A DNA stretch of 64,000 nt from Pseudovibrio sp000156235 (GTDB lineage Bacteria; Pseudomonadota; Alphaproteobacteria; Rhizobiales; Stappiaceae): positions 1 to 64,000 of the forward strand of contig NZ_DS996810.1 in the NCBI RefSeq assembly GCF_000156235.1. The letters are read 5' to 3'. This document shows positions 1 to 8,966 of this stretch, piece by piece. The position numbers and the translations under genes are program-made. The stretch's first letter is position 1. Every line of letters begins with the position of its first letter. The notes beneath the pieces were generated by a model, which saw nothing but the letters and a program-made list of their open reading frames with translations, ran no database searches and was not told the DNA's origin.

Positions 1-192
1 GTTTTCCATCCCCCGCAATGCACCTCTCGCCCAGCGGACGCTCACCTTGATCTAATCATCTAAACTATATAGCAAGTAGTCCCAAAACCAGAAAACAAAA
101 GAACTTAAATCAAAGAAAATGCGGCTTGGTGAGCCTAATGAGCCAATCGATAAAATGTACAGTACCTTCAGAGTAAAGCCTGTTACAATTGA

Positions 193-1325
193 CTATTTGT
201 TTCCATCATCAGTTCCAAGCAACTTAGCTCCGACCTGATCAGATATGCTTCTCAGTGGATCTGCCGACAAATGCGCATAACGTTGCGTTGTTGCAGTATC
301 TTTATGTCCAAGCAAAGCCCCAATCATCGGCAGGCTCGCTCCGCCAGCTACAGCTAGGCTTGCGAAAGAGTGCCTGAGATCGTGCATGCGTAGTTTCTCA
401 TCGCCAAACTTGGTCCGCAAATCTCGCCATACTTTGGTTGCGCCAACATAGAAGCCGTCTCCGCGCTCGCTTGGAAAAACATACGGGCTATCGATACAAC
501 GCTCCTGCTCGGCTTCCCTTAAGAGGCCAATCACGGCAGCGCTAATAGGAATTGATTTCTGCCCGGTTTTGCTGTCTTCAAAATGCAGAGTACCCTGTTC
601 GAGGAAAACCTCTGACCATTTAAGCTGTTCTATTTCTCCCCTACGCGCGCCAGTCAAAGCAAGAAGCTTAATTATCTTGACCGCCTTGGGGTTTGCTCCG
701 TCAGCTTCTATCTCTTCGAGCAACTCAAAAAGACGAGTAAGCTCTGACTGCGTGAGATAACGTTGGTTTTTCTGATCAGGAAATCGCTTTACGCCATGGA
801 CGGGATTGTCGGTTCTGTAGCCCAATTCATTCGCAAATGAGAAGATCCCGCCTAGCAGTCCGACTGTCCGAGATGCTGTACCTTTGCCACCGAGCTTGTC
901 CGCAACTGGACCTACCCCTTCTCTAGGAAGGTTGCCCTCTGCAACTTTCTTTAGCAAGGTGCGAACATGATTGGCTTTAATGTCTGAGACCAAAAGGTCT
1001 CCAATAACCGGTTTAATATGGCGCTCAATACGCCCTTTGTCCGTCGCAATTGTCGATGCCTTTTTGGTTGCCGTACCTTCTTCAAGATAAAGGTCACAAA
1101 GTTCAGCAACAGTAAGGTCTTTCCTTCGTGCCTGCCTTGCAGCCATGGGATCCCCACCATGCGCGACATCACCAAGAACTCTCTTAGCTTCGGCACGTGC
1201 CTCCTCTGTAGTCCAAGGAGATCCATGCCTTCCAATAGACAACCTTCTGACCCGTCCCCTTCGACCTCCCTCACCTCGATATTGAACCACATACGTCTTA
1301 ACGCCTCTGGGGCTAACCTTAAGCC
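193..1325 (-). CDS. Tyrosine-type site-specific integrase, 5' end lost in assembly gap
   Basis: Integrates or excises a mobile element by recombination at a short attachment site. The C-terminal half has the tyrosine recombinase signature: Arg in TGARRGEIEQLKW, the HxxR motif in HDLRHSFAS, and the His and nucleophilic Tyr in LLGHKDTATTQRYAHL. The N-terminal part resembles the arm-binding domain of P4/bacteriophage-type integrases. The first GTG in the readable frame is at 1290, but the same frame stays open to the gap and encodes LKVSPRGVKTYVVQYRG, a typical continuation of that arm-binding domain, so the real start lies inside the N run. It lies beside a tRNA-Arg 3' fragment at 1733-1782, the expected attachment site for such an enzyme. 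The family is clear; the element it belongs to extends left of the window. Confidence 0.93.
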
Positions 1326-1634
1326 NNNNNNNNNNNNNNNNNNNNNNNNNNNNNNNNNNNNNNNNNNNNNNNNNNNNNNNNNNNNNNNNNNNNNNNNNNN
1401 NNNNNNNNNNNNNNNNNNNNNNNNNNNNNNNNNNNNNNNNNNNNNNNNNNNNNNNNNNNNNNNNNNNNNNNNNNNNNNNNNNNNNNNNNNNNNNNNNNNN
1501 NNNNNNNNNNNNNNNNNNNNNNNNNNNNNNNNNNNNNNNNNNNNNNNNNNNNNNNNNNNNNNNNNNNNNNNNNNNNNNNNNNNNNNNNNNNNNNNNNNNN
1601 NNNNNNNNNNNNNNNNNNNNNNNNNNNNNNNNNN
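1326..1634. other. Assembly gap of 309 N
   Basis: The sequence is undetermined. It should contain the start codon and the first residues of the integrase, its promoter, and probably the last part of the mobile element next to the attachment site. Any reading frame drawn across it on the plus strand is an artefact. Confidence 0.99.
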
Positions 1635-1732
1635 GATTTTCCGGGAAGTCAGATCAAGACAGAAAACCTTCTTTATCTATAAAAATCAACATACTAAGTT
1701 ATTTAATGATATCACCAAGGAAACCAGACCAC

Positions 1733-1782
1733 CTGCCCTCCGAAGGCAGAGGCCAGAGGTTCGAATCCTCTCGGGTGCGCCA
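1733..1782 (+). tRNA. 3' half of a tRNA-Arg(CCG) gene, attachment-site remnant
   Basis: The segment has an anticodon stem CTGCC/GGCAG (1733-1737 and 1745-1749), a seven-base loop with anticodon CCG at 1740-1742, a T stem-loop AGAGG-TTCGAAT-CCTCT (1755-1771), the 3' acceptor strand CGGGTGC (1772-1778), discriminator G and encoded CCA (1780-1782). No matching 5' acceptor strand (GCACCCG) or D arm is found upstream. It is therefore not a working tRNA but the displaced 3' end left when an element inserts into a tRNA gene; the intact copy should be at the other end of the element, left of this window. The chromosome proper would start to the right of about 1783. Confidence 0.85.
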
Positions 1783-1920
1783 CTTTCTCGTAAAATTTGA
1801 AGCTTGTTACACAAGGTAGAAGGCTTGACTGTGTTTTTACGCGCTTGCGGTCAGTGTGCCTCGTGCGTGGTATTGGCTTTGACTTCAGAATGCCGACTAC
1901 ATCTAACGCTGCCCAAAAGA

Positions 1921-1950
1921 AAAGCGGGCGGTGTTGGGGCCGCCCGCTTT
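1921..1950 (-). terminator. Rho-independent terminator of acnB
   Basis: A perfect 11-base-pair inverted repeat (1921-1931 and 1940-1950, GC-rich core GCGGGCGG) with an eight-base loop. On the minus strand it is followed by TTTTCTTTT. It lies 27 bases after the acnB stop codon. Confidence 0.9.
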
Positions 1951-1976
1951 GTAAAGTTTGTCGCTGAAATCAGCTC

Positions 1977-4763
1977 TTAGAAGTGGACTGATTTGGAGTC
2001 CAGTGGCTTCTGGAGGGGTGGGGCGAATTTGGTGAGGTTGATGCCTTCTACCGCTGCCTTGTACTCGTCCATGCTTGGTGTTCTGCCCAGAATTGCGGAG
2101 AGAACAACAACAGGCGTGGAGGCCAGCAGGGATTCACCTTTCTTCTCAGCAGTATCTTCTACCACACGGCCCTGGAACAGGCGGGTAGAGGTTGCCAGAA
2201 CGGTATCACCTTTTGCAGCTTTTTCCTGGTTACCCATGCAAAGGTTACAGCCAGGACGCTCCAGGTACATGATGTTTTCGTATTCGGTACGAGCTTTTGC
2301 TTTTGGCATCAGATCGTCGAACTCGAAACCGGAGTACTTCTGCAGGATCTCCCAGTCGCCCTCTTCCTTCAACTCATCAATGATGTTGTAGGTAGGTGCA
2401 GCAACAACGAGCGGAGCCTTGAATTCGACCTTACCACCGCTCTTCTCAAGATTCTTGAGCATCTGAGCAACGATCTTCATGTCACCCTTGTGAACCATAC
2501 AGGACCCAACGAAGCCCAGATCAACCTTCTTGTCGCCACCGTAGTAGGAAACAGGACGGATGGTGTCGTGGGTGTAACGTTTGGAAACGTCGTCGTTGTT
2601 CACGTCCGGATCAGCGATCATTGGCTCATCGATCTGGTCCAGATCAACAACAACTTCAGCGAAGTACTTCGCGTTGTCATCGGGGGTCAGAGCAGATTTC
2701 TCACCAGACTTGATCTCAGCAATACGCTTGTCCGCTTTCGCGATCAGACCAGCCAGAACCTTCGCATCATTGTCCATGCCTTTGTCGATCATGATCTGGA
2801 TGCGGTGCTTGGCCAGCTCAAGAGAACCGATCAGGGTTTCATCGTTGGAGATACAGATGGAGGCTTTTGCCTTCATTTCTGCAGTCCAGTCGGTGAATGT
2901 AAAGGCCTGGTCAGCCAGCAGAGTGCCGATGTGCACTTCGATGATGCGGCCTTGGAACACGTTGTCGCCGTGCTGCTTAAGCATCTGCGCCTGTGTTGCG
3001 TGCACAACATCACGGAAGTCCATGTGATCCTTCATGGTGCCTTTGAAGGTCACCTTCACGCTCTCTGGGATCGGCATGGTTGCTTCACCGGTTGCCAGTG
3101 CCAGAGCAACAGTACCGGAGTCCGCACCGAACGCCACGCCTTTGGACATACGGGTGTGGCTGTCACCGCCGATGATGATGTCCCAGTCGTCCACGGTGAT
3201 GTCGTTCAGCACCTTATGGATCACGTCTGTCATGGAGTGATAGACGCCCTTAGGGTCGCGTGCGGTGATCAGGCCGAACTTGTTCATGAACTTCATGAGT
3301 TTAGGAATGTTAGCCTGCGCCTTCAGATCCCAAACAGAAGCGGTGTGACAGCCAGACTGATATGCACCATCAACAGTTGGAGAGATGACGGTTGCCGCCA
3401 TGGACTCCAGTTCCTGTGAGGTCATCAGACCAGTGGTGTCCTGAGAACCAACGATGTTCACTTTCACGCGAACGTCGGAACCAGCGTGCAGAGTTGCGCC
3501 CGGGGTGGTACCAACTGCGTTGCGGTTGAAGATCTTCTCAACAGCGGTCAGACCCTGACCCTCAACGGAGATCTCTTTGGACGGTGCGAAAGCGGATTTC
3601 AGCTCAATGCCCAGTGTTTCAGATGCAAATGTCTGCAGCTTTTTACCGAACACAACAGCGTAGGAGCCACCTGCTTTCATGAACTCAACTTTTTGAGGTG
3701 TGAAAGCAGAAGAAATATCGACCAGCTCTTTGTCGCCGTCATAAAGCTTCTTGGTTTTGGAGTTGATGGTGAGCACTTTACCTGTCTCAACAGAATAGGT
3801 CTGCTCAAGAACAGGATCACCATTTGCATCCAGAACTGCATTGCCGTCTGCATCCAGCTTCTTGACCCAGTTCTTCAGGTCAAGGCCGATACCGCCGGTC
3901 ACGCCAACAGTGGTCAGGAAGATTGGAGAAATACCGTTGGTGCCTGCAACAACCGGTGCGATGTTCACGAAAGGAACATATGGGCTTGCCTGCTTACCAG
4001 CCCACAGCGCAACGTTGTTCACGCCGGACATACGGGAGGAGCCAACACCCATGGTGCCTTTTTCAGCAATCAGCATCACGCGTGCATCAGGGTTTGCTTT
4101 CTGCAGTTCCTGAATTTCCGCCTGTGCTTCAGGGGTGATCATGCATTTACCATGCAGTTCACGGTCAGAACGGGAGTGCGCCTGGTTGCCTGGAGAAAGA
4201 AGATCAGTGGAGATATCGCCTTCACCAGCGATGAAGGTAACAACCTTGATCTCTTCTTCTACTTCAGGAAGCTTGGTGAAGAACTCAGCCTTTGCGTAGC
4301 TTTCCAGAATGTCTTTTGCAACAGCGTTGCCTGCTTTAAACGCAGCAGCAAGACGATCGGTATCAGCGTCGTACAGGAACACCTGAGTTTTCAGAACGTC
4401 TGCAGCCTGAGCAGCGATTGCAGCGTCATCACCCAGCGCCAGATCAAGCAGAACCTCAACAGAAGGACCACCCTTCATGTGAGAGAGCAGCTCAAAAGCA
4501 AATGCAGGGGTAATTTCTTCTACAACAGAGCCACCGAGAATGATCTCTTTCAAGAACGCAGCCTTTACACCAGCAGCGCTCGTGGTGCCTGGCAGCGTGT
4601 TGTAAATGAAGAACTTGAGCGACTCTGCTCTGTGTTCGTTCTTAAGATCTTTAATTTGCGCGATAATTTCACCAACAAGGGCACCATCTTCAATCGGCTT
4701 CGGGTTCAGTCCCTCACCTTTACGCGTTTCAATCTCATTCAGGTAGTCTGTGTACAAGCTCAT
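1977..4763 (-). CDS. acnB: Aconitate hydratase B (bifunctional aconitase / 2-methylisocitrate dehydratase)
   Basis: Cytoplasmic [4Fe-4S] enzyme converting citrate to isocitrate in the TCA cycle; AcnB proteins can also dehydrate 2-methylisocitrate. The 928 residues contain the N-terminal HEAT-like region of the AcnB family, GCHTAS near residue 471, GGDSHTR near 532, and the three expected cluster cysteines: GSCMVHKGD (C755) and CNLCMGN (C839, C842). E. coli AcnB has about 865 residues. The extra length is mainly an insertion around residues 300-370 and about 25 extra residues between the first and second cluster cysteines, a longer form that I recall from Bacteroidetes-like enzymes. The gene is single, ends in a strong terminator and starts with ATG after AGGA. 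Function is secure. Confidence 0.97.
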   Translation of the reverse strand: MSLYTDYLNEIETRKGEGLNPKPIEDGALVGEIIAQIKDLKNEHRAESLKFFIYNTLPGTTSAAGVKAAFLKEIILGGSVVEEITPAFAFELLSHMKGGPSVEVLLDLALGDDAAIAAQAADVLKTQVFLYDADTDRLAAAFKAGNAVAKDILESYAKAEFFTKLPEVEEEIKVVTFIAGEGDISTDLLSPGNQAHSRSDRELHGKCMITPEAQAEIQELQKANPDARVMLIAEKGTMGVGSSRMSGVNNVALWAGKQASPYVPFVNIAPVVAGTNGISPIFLTTVGVTGGIGLDLKNWVKKLDADGNAVLDANGDPVLEQTYSVETGKVLTINSKTKKLYDGDKELVDISSAFTPQKVEFMKAGGSYAVVFGKKLQTFASETLGIELKSAFAPSKEISVEGQGLTAVEKIFNRNAVGTTPGATLHAGSDVRVKVNIVGSQDTTGLMTSQELESMAATVISPTVDGAYQSGCHTASVWDLKAQANIPKLMKFMNKFGLITARDPKGVYHSMTDVIHKVLNDITVDDWDIIIGGDSHTRMSKGVAFGADSGTVALALATGEATMPIPESVKVTFKGTMKDHMDFRDVVHATQAQMLKQHGDNVFQGRIIEVHIGTLLADQAFTFTDWTAEMKAKASICISNDETLIGSLELAKHRIQIMIDKGMDNDAKVLAGLIAKADKRIAEIKSGEKSALTPDDNAKYFAEVVVDLDQIDEPMIADPDVNNDDVSKRYTHDTIRPVSYYGGDKKVDLGFVGSCMVHKGDMKIVAQMLKNLEKSGGKVEFKAPLVVAAPTYNIIDELKEEGDWEILQKYSGFEFDDLMPKAKARTEYENIMYLERPGCNLCMGNQEKAAKGDTVLATSTRLFQGRVVEDTAEKKGESLLASTPVVVLSAILGRTPSMDEYKAAVEGINLTKFAPPLQKPLDSKSVHF

Positions 4764-4976
4764 GATTATCCTGGCGATTTAGTGTTAGATGTAGCTTGAA
4801 CGCCGGGTCACAGAATCTTCTGTCAAACCGGGGCAAGTTTGTTGTATGCGGATGTATACCAAACAATACAAACTTGCAAGATTTTTCCGAGTAAAGAAAG
4901 AGAGAAGAGCTGCCAGCGCCATTTGCAAGACTACCGGTTTCGCTAGGCTTAGGAATGATTGTTTCTACGTATAGCC

Positions 4977-6584
4977 TCAATCCGCCAAAATCATGTCTGC
5001 GGCTTTTTCGGCTATCATGACGACTGGGGCATGGGTGTTGCCGGAGGGGAGGGTTGGCATGATGGAGGCGTCTGCTATGCGGAGGCCTTGGAGGCCGTGG
5101 ACTTTCAGGTCTGAGCTAACCACCGCATTTTCGTCTGAGCCCATTTTGGCGGTACCGACCGGGTGGAAGATGGTTGTGCCGACATCGCCTGCTGCTTCGA
5201 TCAGTTCCTCATCGCTTTCATAGGCCAGACCGGGTTTGATTTCGGTGGCTTTGTAGTGCTGCATGGTTTTGGTGGCCATGAGTTTTCTGGCGTGTCGGAT
5301 TGAATCTATGGCGACTTGTTTGTCTTCCTGTGCGCTCAGGTAGTTTGGTGCGATAACGGGGGCATCGCGGTAGTCTGCGGATTGGATGGAGACTGTTCCG
5401 CGGCTTTCCGGGCGGAGATTGCAGACTGATACTGTGATGGCCGGGAATGGGTGCAGGGGATCACCGAATTTTTCAAGGCTGAGTGGCTGGACGTGGTACT
5501 CGATGTTTGGCGTTGCGTAGCGCTCTGAAGACTTGGTGAAGATGCCGAGCTGGCTTGGAGCCATGGCCATTGGACCGGAGCGCGTGAGCGCATACTCGGC
5601 CGCGATTTTGGCCTTGCCCCAGAACGTGCGTTGCATCTCGTTGAGGGTTTTCGCTCCCTGTATCTTGAAGATCGTGCGCAGTTGCAGGTGGTCTTGCAGG
5701 TTTGCGCCGACACCTTGCAGCTCGTGCAGCACCTCTATGCCTTGGGATTTGAGTAGATCAGCCGGACCGATGCCTGAGAGTTGGAGCAGCTGCGGTGAAC
5801 CGATGGCGCCCGCAGAAAGGATGACCTCTTTACCTGCCTGAACAGTCATCGGTTTGCCTTTAGCAGTTAGGTTCAGCCCTGTAACACGGGTTCCTTCCAA
5901 CAGCAGCTTTTCTGCCTGCGCGTGGGTGACGATGGTGAGATTGCTGCGGTTTTTGACTGGACTAAGGAAGGCGCGGGCGGCGCTCCAGCGGAGACCACTT
6001 TTCTGGTTGACCTCGAAGTAGGACGTTCCTTCATTTTTGCCATCATTGAGATCATCCGCAGCGGGGATTCCAAGTTCTGCTGCCGCATCCTGCACCGCGT
6101 TGAGGATGTCCCAGTTCAGGCGTTGTTTTTCGACCCGCAGTTCGCCACCCTGATGGTGCAGAGCGTTGTTGCGGAAGGCGTGGTCTTCTGATTTTTTGAA
6201 ATAGGGCAGCACATCATCCCAGCCCCAACCGGTATTGCCGAGCTGGACCCAGTGGTCGTAATCAGCGGACTGACCGCGCATATAGATCATGCCATTGATG
6301 GATGAACAGCCGCCTAGGACTTTGCCACGTGGGTAGGCGAGAGATCTGCCGTTGAGGCCCTTTTCTGCGGCGGTGCTGAAGCACCAGTCTGTTCTTGGAT
6401 TGCCGATGCAATAGAGGTATCCAACGGGAATATGGATCCAGTGATAGAGGTCTGAACCTCCCGCTTCCAACAACAGCACCTTGTTGGCAGGGTTGGCACT
6501 GAGGCGGTTGGCCAGCACGCAACCGGCTGAACCTGCACCGATGACGATGTAATCGTAGGTTCCAAGAGACAGACGGGTGGACAT
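4977..6584 (-). CDS. GMC-family FAD oxidoreductase (choline dehydrogenase-like)
   Basis: Flavoenzyme of the glucose-methanol-choline family, 535 residues, which oxidises an alcohol group. The N-terminal FAD-binding motif is VIGAGSAGCVLANRLS, followed by the second GMC signature around PRGKVLGGCSSINGMIYMRG, and the C-terminal HPVGTAKMG segment carries the family's catalytic His. ATG at 6584 overlaps the kinase stop codon (TGATG) and has AGGAG upstream, so it is chosen over the GTG one codon earlier. It is the last gene of the sugar or polyol operon. It resembles BetA of the bet locus (29791-31443), but the company of sugar genes suggests a sugar alcohol or related substrate. The substrate is unknown. 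Confidence 0.88.
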   Translation of the reverse strand: MSTRLSLGTYDYIVIGAGSAGCVLANRLSANPANKVLLLEAGGSDLYHWIHIPVGYLYCIGNPRTDWCFSTAAEKGLNGRSLAYPRGKVLGGCSSINGMIYMRGQSADYDHWVQLGNTGWGWDDVLPYFKKSEDHAFRNNALHHQGGELRVEKQRLNWDILNAVQDAAAELGIPAADDLNDGKNEGTSYFEVNQKSGLRWSAARAFLSPVKNRSNLTIVTHAQAEKLLLEGTRVTGLNLTAKGKPMTVQAGKEVILSAGAIGSPQLLQLSGIGPADLLKSQGIEVLHELQGVGANLQDHLQLRTIFKIQGAKTLNEMQRTFWGKAKIAAEYALTRSGPMAMAPSQLGIFTKSSERYATPNIEYHVQPLSLEKFGDPLHPFPAITVSVCNLRPESRGTVSIQSADYRDAPVIAPNYLSAQEDKQVAIDSIRHARKLMATKTMQHYKATEIKPGLAYESDEELIEAAGDVGTTIFHPVGTAKMGSDENAVVSSDLKVHGLQGLRIADASIMPTLPSGNTHAPVVMIAEKAADMILAD

Positions 6585-8092
6585 CACGCCAGCTCCTCTT
6601 CTTCCAATGGCAGGCTAAAGCGCTGGCTTAACTTGCAGAACTTGGCATACCGACGATCCATGAGCTCGCGAAGTTCTTCTCTTGGTGTGCAATGTCGAGT
6701 TTGGCGGGTCATGGCCTCGATACCAGCTTCAAACTCATAGAACACCCCTGCCCCAACACCTGCTGCGATGGCCGCGCCCAACGCGCCGGTTTCCTGACAT
6801 TCGGAGATGGACAGCGGGATGTTGAGCGTATCAGCGAAGATCTGTGGCCAGATCTGACTTCTGGAACCGCCACCGGACAGAACTGCGGTTTCAAAGCTTG
6901 CGCCAGCGGCTTTAAGCTGTTCGATGTGGCGACGATGTTCGAAAGCAACGCCTTCATAAAGCGCGTAGAGCATATCAGCGTGGGAATGCCAGCCAGCAAC
7001 GCCGATGAAGCTGGCGCGGGCTCTCGGTTCTGGACCCGAGCCATAAAGGAACGGCAAAACGAACGGCAAATCCTCAGATGGCGTGACGCTCTGGACCATC
7101 TCATTGCACAGAGCAAACGCGTCTGCACCTTCCAGAGCCGGGTTTACGTGTTCGATGAACTCGCGGACATACCATTCCAGATTAGCTGCGGAGGTGGCGC
7201 TGGCTTCGATCTCCATGACTTTGTTCGGTCCAAAGCTGGAGGCCATGAAGACACGTGGGTCATGCAGCGGTTTCTCAGTGATGATCTGGTTGATGCTCCA
7301 GGTACCGACCACGATGGAAGCTTCGCCTTGCTTGACCACACCAGATCCCAGCGCGCTGGCGATTACGTCGAATAGGCCCGCAACAACAGGTGTGCCTTCG
7401 GCAAGTCCGGTTGCTTCCGCAGCTTGGGCTGAAACTTTGCCTGCGCATTCTTCCGGTGCCAGCAGTTCTGGCAAGTGCTCCATGGCATCTGAGAGGCCGT
7501 AGAGGCTCAGTAGCTCAGCATCATAGGCGCTGGTTTGCATATTAAGCAGACCGCAGCCGCTCATGTCGGAGATATCGCTGACACGCTTGCCGGTGAGCTG
7601 GTGGAGGATGAAGTCCTTGCAGAGAAACACCGTGCCGATTTGGGCATAGGTTTCAGGATCATGATCCTTTACCCAGCGCAGTAGGGTTGGGGTTTGAGAA
7701 ACCCACGGCTTTTGCAGGCAGATGTCGTAGAGCGGATCATCTTTGCCTTCTGCCGTATAGCGCTCCACCGTTTCAATGGCGCGGGTGTCCAGAGACTGGA
7801 CGGCCAGCAGAGGCTGTTCTTGTTTATCCAGCAGATACAAACCGTTGCCGTGGCCAGCACAGCCGACGCCGATAATCTCACTGGCGGAGACGTCTGCCTC
7901 GGCGATCACTTTAGAGATGACTGAGGCAGCATTGGACCAGAGCTCTCCCAGATCTCGGAGAACATGACCGGGCGCTGGGCTAGAGGATACGCCATCCCGC
8001 CCGGCCATGGATACAATCCTGCCCGATAAATCAAACAAGACTGCCTTAATAACCGTGTTACCGGCATCAAGCCCGAGTAGATAAGAGCCCAT
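6584..8092 (-). CDS. FGGY-family carbohydrate kinase
   Basis: ATP-dependent kinase of the xylulokinase/erythritol kinase/glycerol kinase family, 502 residues. The N-terminal actin-like ATPase motif is GLDAGNTVIKAVLFD and the C-terminal domain has GGGSRSQIWPQIFADTLN and the ETGALGAA segment, both typical of FGGY kinases. The open frame extends 25 codons further upstream, but ATG at 8092 has a strong GGGGGA site and avoids overlapping the aldolase gene, so it is preferred. Together with the GlpD-like dehydrogenase, the SorC regulator and the ABC importer the set recalls erythritol loci (eryA, eryB, eryD), but the gene order and the extra aldolase differ. The phosphorylated sugar cannot be named. 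Confidence 0.9.
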   Translation of the reverse strand: MGSYLLGLDAGNTVIKAVLFDLSGRIVSMAGRDGVSSSPAPGHVLRDLGELWSNAASVISKVIAEADVSASEIIGVGCAGHGNGLYLLDKQEQPLLAVQSLDTRAIETVERYTAEGKDDPLYDICLQKPWVSQTPTLLRWVKDHDPETYAQIGTVFLCKDFILHQLTGKRVSDISDMSGCGLLNMQTSAYDAELLSLYGLSDAMEHLPELLAPEECAGKVSAQAAEATGLAEGTPVVAGLFDVIASALGSGVVKQGEASIVVGTWSINQIITEKPLHDPRVFMASSFGPNKVMEIEASATSAANLEWYVREFIEHVNPALEGADAFALCNEMVQSVTPSEDLPFVLPFLYGSGPEPRARASFIGVAGWHSHADMLYALYEGVAFEHRRHIEQLKAAGASFETAVLSGGGSRSQIWPQIFADTLNIPLSISECQETGALGAAIAAGVGAGVFYEFEAGIEAMTRQTRHCTPREELRELMDRRYAKFCKLSQRFSLPLEEEELA

Positions 8093-8111
8093 GGTTTCCC
8101 CCAATTCCCGA

Positions 8112-8966
8112 TTATGCAGCTTCGAAGGCTGACTGATAGATCGCCCAGGCTTCTGCCGCGTCGACATCCTGATGGATCATCGCCATGAGAGCCTGAACCA
8201 CGCCGCGTGGATTGTCATGCTGATAAATATTACGACCGTACACCATGCCGTGCGCCCCTTGACGCATCAAACGGGATGACTTTTCAAAGACCTTCAGCAG
8301 GTCTTCCTTGCCGCCGCCACGTACAAGCACTGGGCAGCGAGCCGCCTCAACCACGCGGTGGAAGTCATCCGGGTTGTCAGTTGGATCGGCTTTGACGATA
8401 TCTGCGCCCATCTCACGTGCCAGACGGACCAGTGTGACGATCTTATCGGCGTTGCCGTCCACCAGATAGCCGCCGCGCTCGCTGTTTGGCTGCATGACGA
8501 GCGGTTCGATCATCAGCGGCATGCCGTATTTCTCGCAGGCGTTGGTGAGGCGGGAGATGTTTTGGACGCATTGTTTAAACAGCTCCGGCTCATCCGGCAG
8601 CATGAACAGGTTCACGACCACACAGGCAGCATCCATACGCAGGGCTGTGAGGATTGGCTCTTCCTCATTTTGCATCAGCGCCCACATATGGCGGTGGCGT
8701 TCTGCATTGTAAGGGTTTCCCATATCGACGCGCATCACCAATGCTGGCTTATTCTTGCCGTCGATGGTTTGCAGCAGATCGGACTGGCCGTAATTCATCT
8801 GGATGGCATCCGGACCAGCATCTACCAGCGCTTTTACAACGCCGCCCATATCTTCCAAACCATCCATAAAGGTTGGTTCGTTGCAGACACCGTGGTCAAT
8901 GGCGACGTCCAAACATTTGCCGCCGGAGAACAGGCGGTTCATTCGCACTTTTTTGCTAAGATACAT
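8112..8966 (-). CDS. DeoC/LacD/LsrF-type class I aldolase
   Basis: Predicted TIM-barrel aldolase or thiolase of the DhnA/LsrF group, 284 residues. DVAIDHG lies at the end of the first strand and GADIVKADPTDN (Lys192) matches the Schiff-base lysine region of class I aldolases; the C-terminal GAHGMVYGRNIYQ is a typical phosphate-binding strand of this family. ATG at 8966 has GGAGA six bases upstream and overlaps the end of the GlpD-like gene by 11 bases, so it is chosen over an earlier codon at 8996. It probably cleaves the phosphorylated keto-sugar made by the kinase and dehydrogenase next to it. LsrF-like action on a phosphorylated autoinducer is an alternative, but the other lsr genes are not all present. 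Confidence 0.85.
   Translation of the reverse strand: MYLSKKVRMNRLFSGGKCLDVAIDHGVCNEPTFMDGLEDMGGVVKALVDAGPDAIQMNYGQSDLLQTIDGKNKPALVMRVDMGNPYNAERHRHMWALMQNEEEPILTALRMDAACVVVNLFMLPDEPELFKQCVQNISRLTNACEKYGMPLMIEPLVMQPNSERGGYLVDGNADKIVTLVRLAREMGADIVKADPTDNPDDFHRVVEAARCPVLVRGGGKEDLLKVFEKSSRLMRQGAHGMVYGRNIYQHDNPRGVVQALMAMIHQDVDAAEAWAIYQSAFEAA

Noticed and set aside
1018..1800. Plus-strand frame across the N gap
   Set aside because: Artefact of undetermined bases read as open sequence; it crosses the attachment site.
2490..3419. Long open frames on the plus strand opposite acnB (also 3486-4799)
   Set aside because: They are antisense to a clear AcnB gene, have no homology or ribosome site, and follow from the codon bias of the real gene.
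4735..4980. 81-residue minus-strand frame in the acnB leader
   Set aside because: Overlaps the acnB start, no ribosome site, no recognisable protein pattern; probably promoter region.
4977..6584. Calling the GMC gene a second choline dehydrogenase
   Set aside because: It shares the fold with BetA but is part of a sugar operon, and the true betA with betI and betB is at 29791.
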